A DNA stretch of 64,000 nucleotides. Origin: CAXBNB01 sp965267535. GTDB taxonomy: Bacteria > Bacteroidota > Bacteroidia > Cytophagales > Cyclobacteriaceae. Position 1 is the stretch's first letter. Each line of letters opens with the position of its first letter. The notes under the pieces are model-generated. The model was not told the origin of the DNA. It saw nothing but the letters and a program-made list of their open reading frames with translations, and searched no databases. Made by a program: the position numbers and the translations under genes. Of the stretch, positions 16,240 through 25,577 are shown in pieces. Location: assembly GCA_965267535.1 (NCBI GenBank), contig OZ254082.1, forward strand, positions 1,736,001 through 1,800,000, read 5' to 3'.

Positions 16240-19200
16240 ATGAAATTTAAAGCTATACAGCTAATTGTAACTACCATGAAATATTCCTCATACGGTATAT
16301 TATTACAATGTCTGCTTGTAAGCATGCTGCTCGCCTCATCGTCGGCAGCTCAGCGCACACAAAGCGTGAGAAATGTGTATGTTACAATGGAGCTCAACAA
16401 AACTTCCGTTGTAGAGGTCTTTAGGGCCATCGAATCACAGACAGACTTTACGTTTAATTACAGCAAAGTAGACTTGAAAGGCAGCAAAGCCATCAACAAA
16501 AACTATCACAACGCTTCTATTGCTGAGGTATTAATGGATATATCCAAATCAGCAAAATTGAAGTTCAAACAAATCAACAAAAACATTAATGTAAACAAGC
16601 TGCTCAAAGAAGAGCAAAACGAACCTGCGGTAGAAGTGTACTTTAGCGCAGTAGATGTTACCGGACAGGTTACTTCCAACGAAGGAGAGGCCTTACCCGG
16701 GGTAAATATCCTCGTAAAAGGCACCAATCAGGGAGCTGTTACAGACATCAACGGAAACTACAAAATCAATGTAGATGAAAACGCTACTTTGGTTTTTAGC
16801 TTCATAGGATTCCAATCCAAAGAAGTGGTAGTAGCCGGACAGTCAGTAGTAGATGTTACCCTCTTGCCGGATGTATCTCAGCTCGAAGAAATCGTAGTGG
16901 TGGGATACGGAGTGCAGAAAAAATCGGACGTGACAGGATCGGTAGGAGTAATTGCCGGGGACGACCTGCTCAAAGCTCCTGTAAACAATGCCGTGCAGGG
17001 ATTGCGAGGTAAAGTAGCCGGAGTGAATGTGTTCTTAAACTCAGGATCGCCCACCAGCTCACCCAGAGTAGTGATACGAGGAGTGGGGACTGTTAACTCT
17101 TCGTCAAACCCCTTGTATGTAGTAGACGGAGTGGTAATGGAAGAAATCCAGTACATCAACCCCAACGACATAGAGCGCATGGAAGTATTGAAAGATGCCT
17201 CCTCAGCCGCTATCTATGGAGCACGTGGAGCCAATGGTGTAATCCTGATCACAACTAAAAGAGGCTCAAGAGAAGGTGACCTGATTATCGGGTACGACGG
17301 CTTTGTGAGTGTAGGGAATATGCGCAACAAAATGGATCTGCTCAATGCAGAAGAGTGGATGGAAGTAGTAAGAACCGGAATGGAAAATACCCCTAAATAT
17401 CGTCCGGACAACCCTGCTCCAGTATTTACCGCAGACGACCCAGACCTGTTTGATGCAAACGGAAACCCGCTATACGACACAGATTGGCAGGAAGAAGCTA
17501 CCCGTACAGCCATTTCCAACAACCACCAGTTGTCTATTCAGCAAAGCACGAGCAATTCTTCTTTTGGTACATTCCTTAACTATTCGCATATGGAAGGTAT
17601 CATGCTCAACAACAACATGGACCGTGTAAGTGGTCGTATTTCGTACGATATCACTCCGAAAGACTGGTTGTCGTTGGGTATGAATCTGATGGTAAACAAC
17701 ATCAAAGACACAGAATTTGAAGAAGGCGGAGGGCACCAGATGCCACGTCGTACTATGATAGAGATGCCTCCGATTTTCCCCGTGAAATTCCCTGATGGTA
17801 CCTACAGCAACAGCCACATGATCGACGATGCATACAATCTCGAAGCTATGGCCAACCCTGTACATGTGCTGGAAACTCAGGAGCGTTTTTGGGTGAGAAA
17901 TCAGACATTTGGCAACTTCTACGCTAAATTCAAACTGCTCCCCGGACTGGAGTTGCGTTCGCAATTTGGATTCGACAAGCACGACAGAGAGAAAAAAGAA
18001 TATTCTCCACGTGACCTGATCAACATATCGGCTCCCAATGGTTTTGCTACTATCATCAATGAAGAAACAAGCTACTGGCAGCAGGAAAACTACCTGAGCT
18101 ACAACAAAGACATGGGAGATCACAGGATCAATGCTATTCTGGGATTAAGCTGGCAGCAGCGAACTTTCGAAAATTCCAGAATTCACGCCAGAGGCTTTAG
18201 CGATGACTTTTTCAGATACAACAATATAGGATCTGCAAGCGATCCGAGTTCGCCAAGTTCAGACCATGACAAGTGGGCTATGAATTCTTACTTCCTCAGA
18301 GGAGGATATACCTATCAGGACAAGTACATGCTTACCCTGACAGGACGTATTGATGGTTCTTCCCGATTTGGAAAAAACAATAAATACGGATTCTTCCCAT
18401 CAGCAGGATTGGGCTGGATGATTTCAAACGAGTCATTTATGTCTGGTAGTACTTTGATAGACGAACTGAAGCTAAGAGCGAGCTATGGCGTGACAGGTAA
18501 TACTGAGATACCATCGTACAGCTCGTTGGCAACAGTATCTTCGGGAACAGTACTGCTCAATGGCACACGGGTAAATTCCAGTAGCGTAAACCGACTGGCT
18601 AACCCCAACCTGGAGTGGGAAAAAACAAGCCAGTTTGATGTGGGAGTAAATGTGGATGCGTTTGACCACAGAGTACGTCTGGAATTGGACTATTACTACA
18701 AGCTGACAACAGACCTGCTGCTTGACAGACCTGTACCTCATACCAGTGGATTTACATCAGTACGAGACAACATCGGTTCTGTATCCAACAAAGGAATAGA
18801 GGCACTGATTGTAACACAAAACATCAATCAATCGGATTTTAGTTGGGAAACTTCATTGAATTTCAACTACAACAAAAACACCATTGAGAGCCTGGGCGAA
18901 AACGATGAAGATATCGAGCCGGGTCCGCACTGGGTATCGGGTAGCCAGACTATCCTGCGTGTAGGAGAGTCTCTCAGCTCATTCTGGGGATACGAAAGAT
19001 TAGGAATATGGGGTACCGACGAAGCTGCAGCTGCAGCAGAAGTTGGAGCTGTGCCCGGAGAGGCAAAGCGCTCTGCCGACAAGAAAATTCTGGGTAAAGG
19101 ACTGCCTGATTTCACTGGTAGCTTTGTAAATAACTTCTACTACAGAAACTTCGATTTTACTGTAGACTTACAGTTTGTAGGTGGAGTAGAGATCATGCAG

Positions 19201-19617
19201 CAGTACTACCACTCTACAGAAGACAGATCAGGTATCGCCAACGGTCTGGCCTCAATACTGTATGATGGATGGACAGAGCAGAACCAAAACACTATGGTTC
19301 AGGAGATCAGAAACCAGTCTTACGCCGGTCAAAACAGCCAGGTAGACAGCCGCTGGATAGCTAACGGATCTTATATCAGAGGCAACTTGTTTTCTCTCGG
19401 ATATACTTTCGATAGCGAAAAACTCAGCAAAACAGGCATTAAAAACCTGAGAGTGTATGCCAGCCTGGAAAATGCTTTCGTAATCGACTCAGATGATTTT
19501 CAAGGATACGACCCTGAAGCTTCTTCATGGGGAGGCAACCAGTGGGGACAGAACATCTTCTTCTTCCAGTATCCTAAGCCAAGGACAGTTACGGTTGGAT
19601 GTAGTTTGAAATTTTAA
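16240..19617 (+). CDS. SusC/RagA-family TonB-dependent receptor with STN signalling domain
   Basis: 1125 residues. A signal peptide ends near residue 38 (SSSAAQ). Residues about 50-115 form an STN domain (VTMELNKTSVVEVFRAIESQ), the type that contacts FecR. Then comes a carboxypeptidase-regulatory-like domain (VTGQVTSNEGEALPGVNILV), a plug domain starting LEEIVVVGYGVQKKSDVTGS with VIRGVGTVNSSSNPLYVVDG, and a barrel to a C-terminal Phe (VTVGCSLKF). It imports an oligosaccharide through the outer membrane with the SusD lipoprotein encoded 20 bases downstream. The sugar cannot be named from the receptor; neighbouring genes hint at oxidised or keto-sugars. Confidence 0.96.
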   Translation: MKFKAIQLIVTTMKYSSYGILLQCLLVSMLLASSSAAQRTQSVRNVYVTMELNKTSVVEVFRAIESQTDFTFNYSKVDLKGSKAINKNYHNASIAEVLMDISKSAKLKFKQINKNINVNKLLKEEQNEPAVEVYFSAVDVTGQVTSNEGEALPGVNILVKGTNQGAVTDINGNYKINVDENATLVFSFIGFQSKEVVVAGQSVVDVTLLPDVSQLEEIVVVGYGVQKKSDVTGSVGVIAGDDLLKAPVNNAVQGLRGKVAGVNVFLNSGSPTSSPRVVIRGVGTVNSSSNPLYVVDGVVMEEIQYINPNDIERMEVLKDASSAAIYGARGANGVILITTKRGSREGDLIIGYDGFVSVGNMRNKMDLLNAEEWMEVVRTGMENTPKYRPDNPAPVFTADDPDLFDANGNPLYDTDWQEEATRTAISNNHQLSIQQSTSNSSFGTFLNYSHMEGIMLNNNMDRVSGRISYDITPKDWLSLGMNLMVNNIKDTEFEEGGGHQMPRRTMIEMPPIFPVKFPDGTYSNSHMIDDAYNLEAMANPVHVLETQERFWVRNQTFGNFYAKFKLLPGLELRSQFGFDKHDREKKEYSPRDLINISAPNGFATIINEETSYWQQENYLSYNKDMGDHRINAILGLSWQQRTFENSRIHARGFSDDFFRYNNIGSASDPSSPSSDHDKWAMNSYFLRGGYTYQDKYMLTLTGRIDGSSRFGKNNKYGFFPSAGLGWMISNESFMSGSTLIDELKLRASYGVTGNTEIPSYSSLATVSSGTVLLNGTRVNSSSVNRLANPNLEWEKTSQFDVGVNVDAFDHRVRLELDYYYKLTTDLLLDRPVPHTSGFTSVRDNIGSVSNKGIEALIVTQNINQSDFSWETSLNFNYNKNTIESLGENDEDIEPGPHWVSGSQTILRVGESLSSFWGYERLGIWGTDEAAAAAEVGAVPGEAKRSADKKILGKGLPDFTGSFVNNFYYRNFDFTVDLQFVGGVEIMQQYYHSTEDRSGIANGLASILYDGWTEQNQNTMVQEIRNQSYAGQNSQVDSRWIANGSYIRGNLFSLGYTFDSEKLSKTGIKNLRVYASLENAFVIDSDDFQGYDPEASSWGGNQWGQNIFFFQYPKPRTVTVGCSLKF

Positions 19618-19637
19618 TCTGATTAAACGAAGAAAAC

Positions 19638-21212
19638 ATGAAAACGAAATATATTTTTCTGCTAGCAACGATTTTGTATAGCACGTCTTGCTCAGATTTT
19701 TTAGAAGAAAAACCCAAAGATGAACTTGTAGTCGATCAGTTTTTTACAGAGCCTGATCACGCCTACAGTATGGTCAACTCACTCTACCGTACCGGTGTGC
19801 CCAGCATGACCGACGGTGGAGTGTATTCCGGAGTGCCGGCAATGTTGGGGTCGTATATGTCTGGTTTTTTTACCAATGAGTATGCGGGTCAGGAATTGCA
19901 CGTGAGCAATACCCAGCAATTAACGCTCAATGGTAAAAACATAGGAGGTTACCTGGGCGGAATGTGGCGAAACCTGTACCTGGGTATATCCAGAGCAAAC
20001 AATGCCATCAAGTACATACCCTCAACTCCCGGATTGTCGGATAGTGAAGTACAGCAGCTTACAGCTGAGGCTAAGTTTTTCAGAGCTTTTTCTTACTACT
20101 ACCTGGTAAGAAGTTTTGGACCCGTGCCTAAAGTAACCGAACCCTACGAGTCGTTAGACGACTTGTACCTGGAGAGAGCCAGTGTGGCCGATATCTATTC
20201 CCTTATCGAAGCAGACCTGACGGATGCTTTGGATAACGGAGGCTTAAATACCGTGAGTATGGTAGCTAACGGCAAGCGTGTAACTGCCGGTGCGGTAGCT
20301 ACGCTGCTGGCAGAGGTGTACCTTACCATGAGTGGAGAGCCACTCAAAGCCAATCGATATGCAGATGCAGCCAAAGTAGCCAAAGACATCATAAACGGTA
20401 AGTATGGCAACTACGCTTTGGAGCAGCACGATGAAAATGCGGGTACAGTAGACCTGGAAAACAGTGCCTACAATAAAATGAGAAAGTCGGACGGTTCGAC
20501 TGTAGAGCATATTTATATCAAAGAATTTGAACCTTCTATATCAGGGTCAAACTTTCCGCGATACTCTTACCCTACAGCATTGTCGCAGGATGTGTTGTAC
20601 GACATCACCAACGGCGGTTTTCAGCCTGCCGATGAGTTTATCGAGCTGTACGATCCAAATGACGACTTGAGAATGCAGGAGAAGCAGTATTTTCATACAT
20701 CACTCACCAGTACGGGAGAAACATTCGAACACACTCCCTATGTATGGCACGACGATCAGGCGATCTTCGAAACGGCTACATCGGGCAAGGATCAGGCAAT
20801 TTACAGCTATGCCGATGTATTGCTAATAGCAGCTGAGGCGATAGCCCAGTCGGAAGGAGTGACCACCGATGCGGTAGATTACCTGGCTGAAGTGCGCGGT
20901 AGAGCTTATTGGGAAACTGATATGGCAGACATCAAAGCAGCACTTACCGGACTGGCCGTATCAGACTTTGTAGAAGAAGTGTGGACTGAGAGACACAGAG
21001 AGCTTGTATTTGAATTTCAGACCTGGTTTGATGTTATTCGTACCCGTAAGTTTCCAGTGGCAAATACGCCCGGAAACGTATCTTATGTAGATGCAGTAGG
21101 GCACGTGACCAGCCAGGGTAAAGCCATAGAGCAAAAGCACATGCTTATGCCATTGCCGGATCCAGAAATGCAGCGTAATCCAGCGTTGGGTACCGACAAT
21201 AACGGATACTAA
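19638..21212 (+). CDS. SusD/RagB-family surface lipoprotein
   Basis: 524 residues. A lipoprotein signal with lipobox STSC puts the lipidated Cys at residue 18, followed by SDFLEEKPKDELVVDQFF, the standard SusD opening. The TPR-like core includes AEAKFFRAFSYYYLVRSFG, and the C-terminal region has the conserved YSYADVLLIAAEAIAQS and WTERHRELVFEFQTWFDVIR motifs. It sits on the SusC barrel as the lid that captures the glycan. Transcribed with susC (20-base gap) and closed by a terminator. Confidence 0.96.
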   Translation: MKTKYIFLLATILYSTSCSDFLEEKPKDELVVDQFFTEPDHAYSMVNSLYRTGVPSMTDGGVYSGVPAMLGSYMSGFFTNEYAGQELHVSNTQQLTLNGKNIGGYLGGMWRNLYLGISRANNAIKYIPSTPGLSDSEVQQLTAEAKFFRAFSYYYLVRSFGPVPKVTEPYESLDDLYLERASVADIYSLIEADLTDALDNGGLNTVSMVANGKRVTAGAVATLLAEVYLTMSGEPLKANRYADAAKVAKDIINGKYGNYALEQHDENAGTVDLENSAYNKMRKSDGSTVEHIYIKEFEPSISGSNFPRYSYPTALSQDVLYDITNGGFQPADEFIELYDPNDDLRMQEKQYFHTSLTSTGETFEHTPYVWHDDQAIFETATSGKDQAIYSYADVLLIAAEAIAQSEGVTTDAVDYLAEVRGRAYWETDMADIKAALTGLAVSDFVEEVWTERHRELVFEFQTWFDVIRTRKFPVANTPGNVSYVDAVGHVTSQGKAIEQKHMLMPLPDPEMQRNPALGTDNNGY

Positions 21213-21246
21213 CTTACAGTGATAAGTTGAATTTATATTTTGTGGT

Positions 21247-21278
21247 AAAAAGGGGCTGGTGTTGTATCAGCCCTTTTT
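21247..21278 (+). terminator. Terminator after susD
   Basis: AAAAAGGGGCTG pairs with CAGCCCTTTTT (one bulged G) around a nine-base loop, 34 bases after the susD stop; the T run is part of the right arm. Confidence 0.85.
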
Positions 21279-21650
21279 CATTGTCTCAGGTTCCTGTCTT
21301 GGTGTTTTTGTTTTGTATAAAAAATCAAGAGGCTTTTTAGTCTGAAAAAAAAGCGTTAAAACTCGATTTAAAGGCTTAATAGGCAAATTTAGGCCTGTCA
21401 AAGCTCAGTGAATAGGGGCTGTTTTGATAACCACACGAGAGTAAATAAAAACCTGAAAAAATGAAAGGTGTGCAAATGCACACTTGGCATGAATTTCGCT
21501 TAAGAGGTCACGGATTTTTAGTTGGGCGTGCAGAAGAATTGTAGCATTTTATCCATGGCTTTGCATAATAAATACACTTCTCCGGATACCCGATCTAATA
21601 AATTGCGGGAATTAATCTGTTTTCTAATTATTAAACTAAACAAAAACTAA
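21279..21650. promoter_or_regulatory. Upstream region of the DUF1080 gene with palindrome GTGTGC-AAAT-GCACAC
   Basis: The perfect 6-bp inverted repeat at 21468-21483 is the only clear structure in about 370 bases and is CRP-like in size. It lies 167 bases upstream of the start codon. No promoter box could be assigned with confidence. Confidence 0.35.
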
Positions 21651-23534
21651 ATGAGATTACTTTTATTAGTGGCTATCATGGCTTCCAGTTGTGTGGTGAT
21701 GGCCCAAAACCAGCTCTCGCTGGACAACCTCGACGAGTTTAAAACTCAGGCAGGCAACTGGCAAATCGTAGGGGATGTGACGATGAACCGTCACGTAGAC
21801 ACTCACCCGGCACCCGCCAAAGAGGAGTCAAAAAAGAAAAAAAAGAAGAAAAAATCAGCTGATGAAAAAGTAGAGGCAGTGACCTTTACTCCCGGTACCG
21901 GTGTGTTGCTCAATATCAACACCGAGGATAAAAAATCGCACCTGATTACCAACTGGGAGCACGGAGATATCGAATTGGAGTTTGAGGTAATGCTACCCAA
22001 AGGATCAAACTCGGGACTCTACCTGCAGGGAAGATACGAAGTGCAGCTGTATGATAGCTGGGGAGTGAAAAATCCTAAATTTTCTGATATAGGAGGAGTA
22101 TACCGCAACTGGTCTAAAGAACCCGGTAAAATCATGATAGGTATACCTCCGGCAAGCAACCCGGCAAAAGCGCCAGGACTATGGCAAAAACTAAAAATAG
22201 CCTTCCGGGCACCTCGCTTCGATGAAAACGGAAACAAAATACAAAATGCACGACTGGAGAAAGTAGAACTCAATGGGGTGAGAATACATACCAATGTAGA
22301 CCTATTTGCACCTACCGGAGGACCTATCTCACAGCAGGAAGCAGCCATGGGACCTATTATGATACAGGGTGATCATGGGCCTGTTGCTATCAGAAACTTT
22401 ACATACAAGCTGATTAGTGAAAGCAAAGTGTCAGTAGAAAATCTGACCTATAAAAGCTTTGAGGGCGAGTTTAAAGAAGTGAGTGAGTTTGCATCAGCTA
22501 CGCCTAAGTGGTCAGGAGATGCCAAAAATATCGATATCAACCTGGCTGGTAATGAAGACAACTACGGAGTAGTATTTAGCGGTACTTTGGTAGTACCTAC
22601 ATCGGGTACTTATACGTTCAGAGTGGGCCATACCGGAGGAGTTAAGTTTGAGCTCAACAACAAGGTAGTAGTAGAAAACAAGCACTATGCCGCACAGGGT
22701 ATGCTTACTGAAACCGTAGAACTCAATGCCGGTAAATACCCATTTACCCTGTCCAATTTCAAATCGGCGCAGTGGAGAGCACCCCGACTGGGACTATATG
22801 TTCAGGGAGAGGCTACTCACCGCAAGGCCTTTCATCACTACGATTCATATCCAGAGCAAGGATCATCGAGAGGTCCCATTTTTGTAGATGCAGAAAGCGA
22901 GCCGCGTATGCTCAGAGGATTTGTGAGCTTTGCGGGCAATGGTCCCAAGCTGTCGCATACTATAGGAGTAGGCACACCTCAGGGTATGAACTATGTATTT
23001 GACCTCAATTCTGCTAACCTGATAGGTGCATGGAGAGGAAAATTTGTAGATGCTACACCTATGTGGGCCAATAGGGGTAATGCGACGTTTGTACCACGTG
23101 GAGCCGTGCAGTGGACATTTTTAAATCAGCCATTGGCACAGTTGAGTAGTCAAAATAGTCCTTTTCCGGAAAAACCGGCACAAAGCGATTTTACCCCAAA
23201 AGGATACAGTATAGATAAGACTACCGGCCTGCCTGTGTTTAAGCACATATACAAAGGAGTAGAAGTGAAAAACTTTGTGCAGCCTGATCCAAGCAACACC
23301 TATGTGGTAAACGAAGTAACGTTTTCACAGAGTGGACTGAGTGGCTGGTATTATAAGTTGGCCGAAGGAAAAGAGGTAGAAAAGATGGTCGACGGCTCGT
23401 ATGCTGTAGATGGTAAACAATACTATGTAAATGTGCTTTCAGCACAGCAGCCGTTTGTGCGCACTATCGATGGAAAGCAGGAGCTCGTGCTCCCTGTAGA
23501 CGGGTCAACTATTAAGTATGAATTAATTTGGTAA
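21651..23534 (+). CDS. Secreted DUF1080 (3-keto-disaccharide hydrolase-like) protein with PA14 domain
   Basis: 627 residues with a signal peptide ending near VMAQ. Residues about 20-265 are a DUF1080 concanavalin-like fold (GNWQIVGDV, DIELEFEVMLPKGSNSGLYL, YEVQLYDSWG, MGPIMIQGDHGPVAIRNFTY). The family includes 3-keto-glycoside hydrolases. Residues about 270-390 are a PA14-like carbohydrate-binding module (SGTYTFRVGHTGGVKFELN). The last 230 residues (EPRMLRGFVSFAGNG onward) are a domain I do not recognise, also seen with heme-protein partners. A Lys-only run near residue 62, within the DUF1080 region, is encoded by nearly pure A. It overlaps the next gene by one base (TAATG), so the two products probably work together. 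Confidence 0.85.
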   Translation: MRLLLLVAIMASSCVVMAQNQLSLDNLDEFKTQAGNWQIVGDVTMNRHVDTHPAPAKEESKKKKKKKKSADEKVEAVTFTPGTGVLLNINTEDKKSHLITNWEHGDIELEFEVMLPKGSNSGLYLQGRYEVQLYDSWGVKNPKFSDIGGVYRNWSKEPGKIMIGIPPASNPAKAPGLWQKLKIAFRAPRFDENGNKIQNARLEKVELNGVRIHTNVDLFAPTGGPISQQEAAMGPIMIQGDHGPVAIRNFTYKLISESKVSVENLTYKSFEGEFKEVSEFASATPKWSGDAKNIDINLAGNEDNYGVVFSGTLVVPTSGTYTFRVGHTGGVKFELNNKVVVENKHYAAQGMLTETVELNAGKYPFTLSNFKSAQWRAPRLGLYVQGEATHRKAFHHYDSYPEQGSSRGPIFVDAESEPRMLRGFVSFAGNGPKLSHTIGVGTPQGMNYVFDLNSANLIGAWRGKFVDATPMWANRGNATFVPRGAVQWTFLNQPLAQLSSQNSPFPEKPAQSDFTPKGYSIDKTTGLPVFKHIYKGVEVKNFVQPDPSNTYVVNEVTFSQSGLSGWYYKLAEGKEVEKMVDGSYAVDGKQYYVNVLSAQQPFVRTIDGKQELVLPVDGSTIKYELIW

Positions 23535-25468
23535 TGAAGATGAAAAAACTAACATATATATACCTGCCTTTGTTGGCACTTGTGGTGTGGGGACTTACCA
23601 ATACCTACGCTCAGAATGTACCTACTGAATCCGATTATTACAGGTTGACTACCGTGCCCGTGCCCGAAGGCATAGAGCTGGAAGGTGGCGGTGTTACCGT
23701 ACTGCAAGATGGAAGTGTAGGTGTGAGTACACGTAGAGGCGATGTGTGGATAATCGAAAACCCCACACTCCAGGGAGGTCAGCCGGCCAACTTCCGAAAG
23801 TTTGCTTCCGGGCTCCACGAACCCCTCGGACTGGCCTTTAAAAACGGGTCTTTGTATGCTGCACAACGTGGCGAACTGACCAAAATGACGGATACGGATG
23901 GCGACAGAATAGCCGACGAGTACGAAACAGTATACGCATGGCCGCTTTCTACACACTATCACGAGTATTCGTTTGGTCCTGCACTGGCTCCCGACAATTC
24001 ATTTTTTGTATCGATGAACGTGGCGTTTGGATCAGAAGAATGGTGGAGAGGTGAAAGTAGAGTGCCCTGGAGAGGATGGATGCTCAACATTACCGAAGAC
24101 GGAAAAATGACACCCTGGGCTACCGGTATGCGTTCACCTGCCGGAAACGGAATCATAGACGGAGAATTGTTTTATACAGACAATCAAGGGGACTGGATCG
24201 GTTCAGGAGGCCTTTGGCACGTGCCAAAAGGAGCTTTTATTGCTCACCCAGCGGGGCTGAAATGGGCGAAAGAGCCTAACTCACCCATTAACTTTACTGC
24301 GGAGGAGTTTTACGCCAATATAGATAAGCGTCAGGTAAGAGTAAACGGGCGCTATGTAAAGCCCAGCAACATCGAAAACGAAGAAGATCCTGATTTTACT
24401 TATGAAATGAAGGAGAAGTTTCCCCAGTTGCAATTGCCGGCTGTTATACTGCCACACGGTATCATGGGTATTTCCAATGCACAATTTGTAGTAGATAAGA
24501 CCGGAGGAAAATTCGGACCTTTCGAAGGACAGGTGTTTGTAGGAGATCAGGGGCAAAGTAAGGTAATGCGTATTGTTCTGGAAAAAGTAAACGGCCAGTA
24601 TCAGGGTGTAGCTTTTGATTTTAGATCCGGATTTCAGTCAGGCGCTATGCGTATGGACTATGACCAAAACGGCAACCTGTTTGTAGGTGAGACCAACAGA
24701 GGATGGGGGTCAGCCGGTACTACCAATGCAGGATTACAGTATGTAACCTGGACCGGTAAAATGCCTTTTGAAATGAAATCAGTCAAAGCTAAAGCCGATG
24801 GTTTTGAGATTGAATTTACTAAGCCGGTAGACAAAAACACGGCTAACGACCTGGATTCATACATTGGTAAGAGCTATATCTATAAATATCACCCTGTATA
24901 CGGTAGTCCTCAGACTAACGTAGAAGAGGCTAAGATAAAAGGTGTGAAAGTAAGCGAAGACGGTATGAAAGTACGTGTAGTTATGGACAACCTGCGCCAG
25001 TACTATGTGCACGAATTTTTGCTGGAAGGCATTCGCGACCTGGATGGCAACAGTGTGTTGCACCCTACTTTTTATTACACGCTCAACAACATACCTACAG
25101 GTGATAAGTTGTCTGCTGGAGAATTGTCTACCAAACGATCGAGTGCGGCTGCAAAGCCAAAAAAGATCGTGAGAAAGAAGATAACTAAGCCTACGGCACA
25201 TAAGAAAGAGGTGTTGACAGATGCTGAGGCTGCCCGACTGCTTACCCGCAACACGTGTACTGCGTGTCACAACAAAGACAAGCGTGTGGTAGGTCCGTCG
25301 TTTAAGGCGATAGCCAAGCGTAACTATACCGATGAAAAAATAGTAGAGCTGATCTACAACCCTCAGCCAAAAAACTGGCCAGAGTATGCTACACCTATGG
25401 CTCCTATGCCTCAGGTGCCTCGCGATCAGGCGTTGCAAATAGCTGCCTGGATCAACTCACTGAATTAA
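23534..25468 (+). CDS. Sugar-dehydrogenase-like beta-propeller with C-terminal cytochrome c
   Basis: 644 residues from ATG 23534, which overlaps the preceding stop by one base; ATG 23540 is possible. After a signal peptide (LLALVVWGLTNTYAQ) residues about 35-480 form a propeller of the PQQ-sugar-dehydrogenase/DUF7133 type (FASGLHEPLGLAFKNGSLYA, TGMRSPAGNGI, GFQSGAMRMDYDQNGNLFVG). After a Lys-rich linker, residues about 560-644 form a class I cytochrome c: heme motif CTACH at Cys575-Cys578-His579 and a Met ligand in the PMAPMPQ stretch. A periplasmic sugar-oxidising redox enzyme is inferred. Coupling to the upstream DUF1080 protein fits oxidation to 3-keto sugars followed by cleavage. Confidence 0.87.
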   Translation: MKMKKLTYIYLPLLALVVWGLTNTYAQNVPTESDYYRLTTVPVPEGIELEGGGVTVLQDGSVGVSTRRGDVWIIENPTLQGGQPANFRKFASGLHEPLGLAFKNGSLYAAQRGELTKMTDTDGDRIADEYETVYAWPLSTHYHEYSFGPALAPDNSFFVSMNVAFGSEEWWRGESRVPWRGWMLNITEDGKMTPWATGMRSPAGNGIIDGELFYTDNQGDWIGSGGLWHVPKGAFIAHPAGLKWAKEPNSPINFTAEEFYANIDKRQVRVNGRYVKPSNIENEEDPDFTYEMKEKFPQLQLPAVILPHGIMGISNAQFVVDKTGGKFGPFEGQVFVGDQGQSKVMRIVLEKVNGQYQGVAFDFRSGFQSGAMRMDYDQNGNLFVGETNRGWGSAGTTNAGLQYVTWTGKMPFEMKSVKAKADGFEIEFTKPVDKNTANDLDSYIGKSYIYKYHPVYGSPQTNVEEAKIKGVKVSEDGMKVRVVMDNLRQYYVHEFLLEGIRDLDGNSVLHPTFYYTLNNIPTGDKLSAGELSTKRSSAAAKPKKIVRKKITKPTAHKKEVLTDAEAARLLTRNTCTACHNKDKRVVGPSFKAIAKRNYTDEKIVELIYNPQPKNWPEYATPMAPMPQVPRDQALQIAAWINSLN

Positions 25469-25486
25469 ACAAACAATACAACGACG

Positions 25487-25518
25487 AAGAGGCTGTCTCA
25501 CAAAGGCAGCCTCTTTTA
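25487..25518. terminator. Terminator between convergent genes
   Basis: AAGAGGCTG (25487-25495) pairs with CAGCCTCTT (25507-25515), followed by TTTATTTTG on the plus strand. Confidence 0.85.
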
Positions 25519-25577
25519 TTTTGTCCGGCTGTAAGTACTTAGCATAATTGCCTGGAGAGGCGATAGCCCTTGAAAGA

